Shown here: in pieces, positions 7,193-10,639 of the stretch
How the letters are laid out: every line of letters starts with the position of its first letter
How positions within the stretch are numbered: position 1 is the stretch's first letter
Origin: Conexibacter sp.
GTDB lineage: Bacteria; Actinomycetota; Thermoleophilia; Solirubrobacterales; Solirubrobacteraceae
Length of the DNA: 10,639 nucleotides
Direction: 5' to 3'
Assembly (NCBI GenBank): GCA_025964295.1
Contig: JAOPZD010000104.1
Location: 1 to 10,639 of the forward strand
Translations under genes and position numbers: made by a program
The notes under the pieces: model-generated
The model's input: only the letters and a program-made list of their open reading frames with translations
The model's database searches: none
Told to the model about the DNA's origin: nothing

Positions 7193-7205
7193 CCGGGCGC
7201 TCGGC
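7192..7205. promoter_or_regulatory. Second, imperfect operator copy
   Basis: ACCGGGCGCTCGGC matches the perfect palindrome at 12 of 14 positions and is centred 19 bp from it, about two helical turns, so it lies on the same DNA face. It overlaps the -35 edge of the minus-strand promoter by one base and extends toward the TetR gene. Two adjacent sites would allow cooperative binding or a four-headed contact by a dimer of the tandem TetR. No such second site is seen at the P450 promoter. Confidence 0.5.
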
Positions 7206-7250
7206 TGCGTGGTCGCGCACCGCCGACTACGGTTGTATTCGTGTCCCCGA

Positions 7251-7257
7251 AGAGAGG
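7251..7257 (+). promoter_or_regulatory. Ribosome binding site deciding the TetR start
   Basis: AGAGAGG ends 4 bases before ATG 7262, favouring that start over the long upstream extension of the open frame, which would run back through the promoter region and the neighbouring gene. An in-frame GTG at 7241 lies 7 bases after a TACGGT (-10-like, 7228-7233), so a leaderless GTG start adding seven residues is a weaker alternative. Confidence 0.55.
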
Positions 7258-7261
7258 CTCG

Positions 7262-8527
7262 ATGACCGACTCCCTGCTCACCAAGGAACAGACCTCAACC
7301 CAGATCCTCGTCACGTCCGCGCGCCTCTTCGCCGACCACGGCTACGACGCGACCCGCATCAAGGAGATCGCCGAAGCGACCGGCCTCTCGAAAGCCTCGC
7401 TCTACAACCACTTCTCGGCGAAGAGCGAGATCCTCTATGAACTGCAGATGCGCTCCTGGCAGGAGCACATCGCCGGCGCGGAAGAGGCGCTCAAGCAGGC
7501 CGGCGGCGACGACCGGGCCGCGATCGAGTTGCTCGGGCGAGCACATGTCCATGCGCTCCTGGGCCTGCCGACGAGCATCGGACTGACCGCCCTCGAGACG
7601 AAAGGGCTGTCCGAGGTTCAGCACCAGGCCGTCGATGCGGAGCGCGCGCAGTACCAGGAGTTGGTGAGCGGGGTGGTGCGCCGGGGGCAGAAGAGCGGAC
7701 TGCTGCGCGACGACGTCGGAGAGCGCGAGCTGGTTCTCGCGTTTGCGACGCTGCTGAATGGCTCCCTGATCGGCCGCGCGCACGAAGACGGGCAGGCGAT
7801 CACCGAACTGTCGGACACGGCCACAGGGCTCTTCCTCGACGGCTTGCGAGATCCGCAGTGGGCGCCCGGACCGGCCTCCAGCTCGCCCAAGCGCCGTGCC
7901 TTCCAGTTCGACGTTCCCGCCATCCTGGCCGAGGATGAGACGTTCGGGTCCGCCCGGTCGAACGAGATCCTCGACACGGCGATCCTGCTGTTCTGGGAGA
8001 AGGGCTACGCGCCGACGACGACCCGCGACCTCTCCAGGGCACTCGGCCTGGCGAACAGCTCGCTCTACCACCACATCGCCGAAAAGGAACAGCTCCTCTT
8101 CGGCGCCTACCAGCGGGGCTACCGCAAGCTCTACGCCATCATGGAGGACACCTTCGGCTCCGTCGACAAGGACGAGATTGATCGGGTCCAAGCCTTCCTG
8201 ACCATCCACACGGAGTCGATGCTGCTCGACTCCCACCGGTCCAGCATGATGGTCAACGGCGTCCGCTACCTCGCCTCCCGCCGGCTCGAGCTGGTCGTCG
8301 ACCTCCACCACCGCGTCCGCAGTGCCTTGCGCGCCGTCATCGAGGACGCGCAGGCCACCGGCGCGGCGCGCACGGACCTCCCGTCCGAGACGACCGCGCG
8401 GCTTTTGCTCGGCGGATGCCAGTGGAGCACGCAGTGGTACCAGCCCGAGGGTCCGTGGACGGCGCGTCAGGCAGGTGCCCTGCTCGCCAAGGTGTGGACC
8501 GAAGGGGCGGTACGCGCGCCGGCCTGA
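7262..8527 (+). CDS. Tandem (double) TetR-family transcriptional regulator
   Basis: A 421-residue protein, about twice the length of a normal TetR repressor, containing two complete TetR units. Unit 1 (about 12-197) has its helix-turn-helix at 33-52 with IAEATGLSKASLYNHFSAK; unit 2 (about 232-421) has it at 253-272 with LSRALGLANSSLYHHIAEK. The halves share the pattern A-x-G-L-x-x-x-S-L-Y-x-H-x-x-x-K and are joined by a Pro/Ser-rich linker (198-230). Each N-terminal three-helix head is followed by its own helical ligand-binding or dimerisation domain. TetR proteins normally repress as dimers and release DNA on ligand binding; this one may work as a covalent pseudo-dimer. It is divergent from the substrate-binding operon with palindromes in between, so it is the likely local repressor and may regulate itself. 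Ligand unknown. Start chosen by the RBS at 7251-7257. Confidence 0.93.
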   Translation: MTDSLLTKEQTSTQILVTSARLFADHGYDATRIKEIAEATGLSKASLYNHFSAKSEILYELQMRSWQEHIAGAEEALKQAGGDDRAAIELLGRAHVHALLGLPTSIGLTALETKGLSEVQHQAVDAERAQYQELVSGVVRRGQKSGLLRDDVGERELVLAFATLLNGSLIGRAHEDGQAITELSDTATGLFLDGLRDPQWAPGPASSSPKRRAFQFDVPAILAEDETFGSARSNEILDTAILLFWEKGYAPTTTRDLSRALGLANSSLYHHIAEKEQLLFGAYQRGYRKLYAIMEDTFGSVDKDEIDRVQAFLTIHTESMLLDSHRSSMMVNGVRYLASRRLELVVDLHHRVRSALRAVIEDAQATGAARTDLPSETTARLLLGGCQWSTQWYQPEGPWTARQAGALLAKVWTEGAVRAPA

Positions 8528-8964
8528 CCCGCGTGTGCCTGGGTCGGCGCCGCTACGTGCCGTCCCGGAACGACATGCAGGTCGTCCATACCGAGCCATC
8601 ACGACGACCGCCCTACGGGCGGCCGTGCACGGCCAGTCTCCCCCACTTCGACGCGACGGTTACTCCGCCGAATGGAACTCCGGCGTGCTGAGCGCGGCGA
8701 CGCGCTGGCGCAGCGGTGCGATGGGGTCCTCGTGGGAGTCGGCCGTGCCTGGCCGATCGCCGCTCGGGCGCTCGTCACCGAGCGCTGCACCAGCCAGGGG
8801 CGCCCGACTGGGTCGTCGGGCTCTCCATCACGGGCCGACGGTACTCCAACGCGGCTGCCGTGCCGCGACCACGCTGAGGTGTCGCGCCGGCGTGTGGATC
8901 CTGCCCCGTCGAGGATCCCCACCAAGCCACCGGCAGCGCTTCGGCCAGGAGGTAGGCTCACCCA
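8528..8964. other. Gene-free stretch between the tandem TetR and the VOC gene
   Basis: 437 bp with no convincing coding frame on either strand; the open frames here are short, lack starts or family features, or run as shadows into the VOC gene. It contains the paired inverted repeats at 8608-8634 and the VOC ribosome binding site at its right end. No tRNA, transposase remnant, CRISPR or clear promoter was recognised. It probably marks the boundary between the TetR-controlled cluster and unrelated genes. Confidence 0.6.
8608..8634. terminator. Overlapping inverted repeats, possible terminator of the TetR gene
   Basis: A perfect hairpin CCGCCC-TAC-GGGCGG (8608-8622) overlaps by two bases a 14-bp perfect palindrome GGCCGTGCACGGCC (8621-8634), about 80 bp after the TetR stop. 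There is no T-tract, but U-less hairpin terminators are proposed for high-GC actinobacteria. The palindrome could instead be a protein-binding site. Low certainty of function; the symmetry itself is plain. Confidence 0.4.
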
Positions 8965-9348
8965 GTGTCCAGAGTCAACGTGCGGTACATGGTCGACGAC
9001 GTGGATCGGGCCGTCGACTTCTACACCAAGCACTTCGGCTTCGAGCTTCTTTCGAGCAAGGCCCCTGCCTTCGCCGACGTCGCGCGCGGCGACCTGCGGC
9101 TCCTGCTCAGCGGGGCTACGAGCTCGGCGGGTCGTGCGATGCCCGACGGAGCCCAGCCGAAGCCCGGCGGCTGGAACCGCTTTCAACTGGTCTTCGACGA
9201 CCTCGCGGCGGAGGTGGCCCGTCTTCGCGCCGTCGGCGTCACGTTCCGCAACGACATGGTCACCGGCCCGGGCGGATCGCAGATCCTCGTCGAAGACCCG
9301 TCGGGCAACCTGCTGGAGTTGTTCCAGCCCGCTGGCGCGCCGACCTAG
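8965..9348 (+). CDS. VOC-superfamily (glyoxalase/bleomycin-resistance fold) protein
   Basis: A 127-residue single-domain VOC protein. The opening strand and helix VRYMVDDVDRAVDFYTKHFGFEL (6-28) and the repeat-like second half NRFQLVFDDLAAEVARLRAVG (71-91), ending in ILVEDPSGNLLELFQP, are typical; these folds act as homodimers. The expected metal ligands are incomplete: the first-strand position is Arg/Tyr (RYM) and the second-half His position is Gln74, while the terminal Glu118 (LLELF) is kept. It may therefore be a metal-independent binding or resistance-type protein and not a glyoxalase I. The start is GTG 8965, with AGGAGG at 8947-8952, 12 bases upstream. It shares no operon with its neighbours and converges on the histidine kinase gene, overlapping it by 3 bp at a shared CTAG. 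Confidence 0.88.
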   Translation: MSRVNVRYMVDDVDRAVDFYTKHFGFELLSSKAPAFADVARGDLRLLLSGATSSAGRAMPDGAQPKPGGWNRFQLVFDDLAAEVARLRAVGVTFRNDMVTGPGGSQILVEDPSGNLLELFQPAGAPT

Positions 9349-10639
9349 TCCGATCGGCCCTCATCGACGGCGCCCGGGAGCCACAGGCTGCCGGTCGTCC
9401 CTGCGTCCGCGTGCCTGCAGGCGACGCGGGCCAGGTCGAGGTGCGGGGTCGGGCGAAGGTGGTGGTGGCTAGCGGAGCAGATTCTCAGCTGGCCGCGGTG
9501 GGCGGTGGCGATCGCGTCGACGAGAGCGAGTCCGAGGCCGGCCCCGGGTCCGGTGCGCGAGGACTCATCCTGGCGGAAGCGCTCGGCGGCGTGCTCGAGG
9601 AAGTCGGGCGCGATGCCGGTGCCTTCGTCGTGGACGGTGAGGACCACCACTGGTGTCAGCAGGCCGTCGGCCCGCACAGCGGCCAGGGTGATCGTGCCGT
9701 CGCCATCCCGGACCGCGTTGTCCACCAGGTTGCCGAGCGCTCGTTCGAGCAGGCCGCGGTCGGCGTGGACGGTGAGTGCGGAGGGCGCCTGGACCTCCAC
9801 CCTCCTTGAGGACTCCGGCTCGAGTTGGCTGCGCGCGCGGCGGGCGGCGGTGTTGAGCATGTCCGCAACGCTGACGTCCTGCGCGTTGGGCGTCGTGCTA
9901 CCGAGCGCGCCGAGCGCCAGCAGGGTCTCGGCGAGCTCGATGAGCTCGGTGCTGTCGACGGCGAGCCGGCGCAACGTGGCCTCGTACTCCTCGGCGGGGC
10001 GTGGCTTGCGCAGCGCGAGGTCGATCTCGGCGGCCAGCGTGGTCAGCGGCGTTCGCAGCTCGTGACTGGCGTCGTGGATGAACTGCTCCTGGCGATCGGC
10101 GGCGCGCTGCTGGGCGTCGAGCATGGCGTTGAGCGTCGCGCCCAGACGGCTGATCTCGTCCGGCGGTCCCGGCGCGACGTCGAGGCGCACGCCGGCGGCA
10201 CCCTGGGCGATCTGCTCGGCCTGGGCGCGGTAGCGCTCGACGGGATCCAGCGCGGCGCGCGCCAGGCGGTAGCCGACGAACGAGGCCAGCGCGAGGGCCA
10301 GGACGTTGGCGATCGCGAGTTGGGCGAGCAGCTCGCGCAGGGCCTCGTCGCGCTGGTCCAGCCGCACGGCGCTGACCGCCACCCGCACGGGACCATCGCC
10401 ACCGACGGGCACCGCGAGGATGCGCAGGTGTCGACGACGTGGCGAGAACAGGTACCCGCGGCCGGTCTTGAGCTGGTGCTGGGCGGCCTGTCGGGCCTGG
10501 GCCGGGGTGAGTAGCCCGCCGTTGCCGGCCAGGCCGGCGCCGGAGGCGAGGATCGTCCTGTCGGCCGCGACCAACTGCCCCAGCCGACCCTGGTCGCGCA
10601 GGGAGGCCAGCGCCTGCGCCGGCGCCGCACGCCGCGCGG
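9345..10639 (-). CDS. Sensor histidine kinase (5' end beyond window)
   Basis: The reverse strand is open from the right edge to a TAG at 9347-9345; 430 residues are visible and the N-terminus is missing. In order: the end of an extracytoplasmic sensor domain; a transmembrane helix (LAIANVLALALASFVGYRLA, about 105-125); a HAMP linker; HisKA with the H-box IHDASHELRTPLTTL, whose phospho-accepting His is encoded at 10064-10062; then HATPase_c with N-box ERALGNLVDNAV, G1 HDEGTGI, F-box ERFRQDESS and G2 GPGAGLGLALV. The protein autophosphorylates and passes phosphate to a response regulator, probably encoded beyond the right edge. The last 45 or so residues after AHRGQLRI are unusual: an SHHH stretch and extra Cys precede a late TGSLWLP resembling the family's final strand. 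The signal sensed is unknown, and no link to the TetR cluster is evident. Confidence 0.93.
   Translation of the reverse strand, partial: ARRAAPAQALASLRDQGRLGQLVAADRTILASGAGLAGNGGLLTPAQARQAAQHQLKTGRGYLFSPRRRHLRILAVPVGGDGPVRVAVSAVRLDQRDEALRELLAQLAIANVLALALASFVGYRLARAALDPVERYRAQAEQIAQGAAGVRLDVAPGPPDEISRLGATLNAMLDAQQRAADRQEQFIHDASHELRTPLTTLAAEIDLALRKPRPAEEYEATLRRLAVDSTELIELAETLLALGALGSTTPNAQDVSVADMLNTAARRARSQLEPESSRRVEVQAPSALTVHADRGLLERALGNLVDNAVRDGDGTITLAAVRADGLLTPVVVLTVHDEGTGIAPDFLEHAAERFRQDESSRTGPGAGLGLALVDAIATAHRGQLRICSASHHHLRPTPHLDLARVACRHADAGTTGSLWLPGAVDEGRSD

Noticed and set aside
6842..7261. Upstream extension of the TetR frame to 6842
   Set aside because: It runs antisense through the binding-protein signal peptide and across both promoters; the encoded sequence has no TetR features before residue 1 at 7262.
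8775..8788. ACCGAGCGCT in the gene-free stretch, resembling the operator
   Set aside because: Only the left half plus the centre matches; the right half is lost and no promoter elements flank it as at the other two sites.
8660..8827. Minus-strand open frame ending in a protein-like tail (SHEDPIAPLRQRVAALSTPE)
   Set aside because: 56 codons bounded by stops with no ATG, GTG or TTG start and no recognised family; possibly a gene remnant but not supportable.
9730..9910. Operator-like CCGAGCGC strings inside the histidine kinase gene
   Set aside because: Short GC-rich partial matches within coding sequence, explained by codon use.

Overview
High-GC bacterial chromosome segment, about 70% G+C by eye, with strongly G/C-biased third codon positions, a GTG start on one gene, and gene families typical of soil Actinomycetota: a fused Liv-type ABC permease, a soluble P450, double-headed TetR and MFE-2-like SDR. 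The class Thermoleophilia (Solirubrobacter-like) is my best guess, but it rests on overall style only.

Layout. Six genes lie head-to-tail on the minus strand from 7044 down to the left edge: a LivK-type substrate-binding lipoprotein (7044-5737), a TIM-barrel amidohydrolase (5607-4708), an NAD-type short-chain dehydrogenase (4696-3800), a small ABM-fold monooxygenase (3769-3467), a cytochrome P450 (3377-2034) and a LivH-LivM-LivG fusion transporter (2034 to beyond base 1). The P450 stop and the transporter start overlap by one base. A single polypeptide with two complete TetR DNA-binding units (7262-8527) is transcribed divergently from the other side of the binding-protein promoter.

Regulation. 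The same 14-bp perfect palindrome, ACCGAGCGCTCGGT, lies in front of the binding-protein gene (7173-7186) and in front of the P450 gene (3431-3444). Each copy sits between a perfect TTGACA -35 box and a TAnnnT -10 box, within a 22-bp identical block. A second, imperfect palindrome follows the divergent copy. This is the arrangement expected of a repressor regulon, and the tandem TetR next door is the obvious candidate repressor.

Working together. The lipoprotein captures a small ligand outside the membrane and the fused permease/ATPase imports it. The P450, ABM protein, SDR and amidohydrolase are then positioned to hydroxylate, oxidise and hydrolyse or decarboxylate it. The TetR would release both promoters when ligand or a thioester intermediate appears. 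The substrate cannot be read from the sequence; an aromatic, alicyclic or terpenoid/steroid-like compound fits the enzyme set. No ferredoxin or ferredoxin reductase for the P450 is in the window.

The right end (8528-10639) looks unrelated: a 437-bp gene-free stretch with two overlapping inverted repeats, a small VOC/glyoxalase-fold protein (8965-9348), and the 3' part of a sensor histidine kinase gene on the minus strand (9345 to beyond the right edge). The last two genes converge and share a CTAG that supplies both stop codons.
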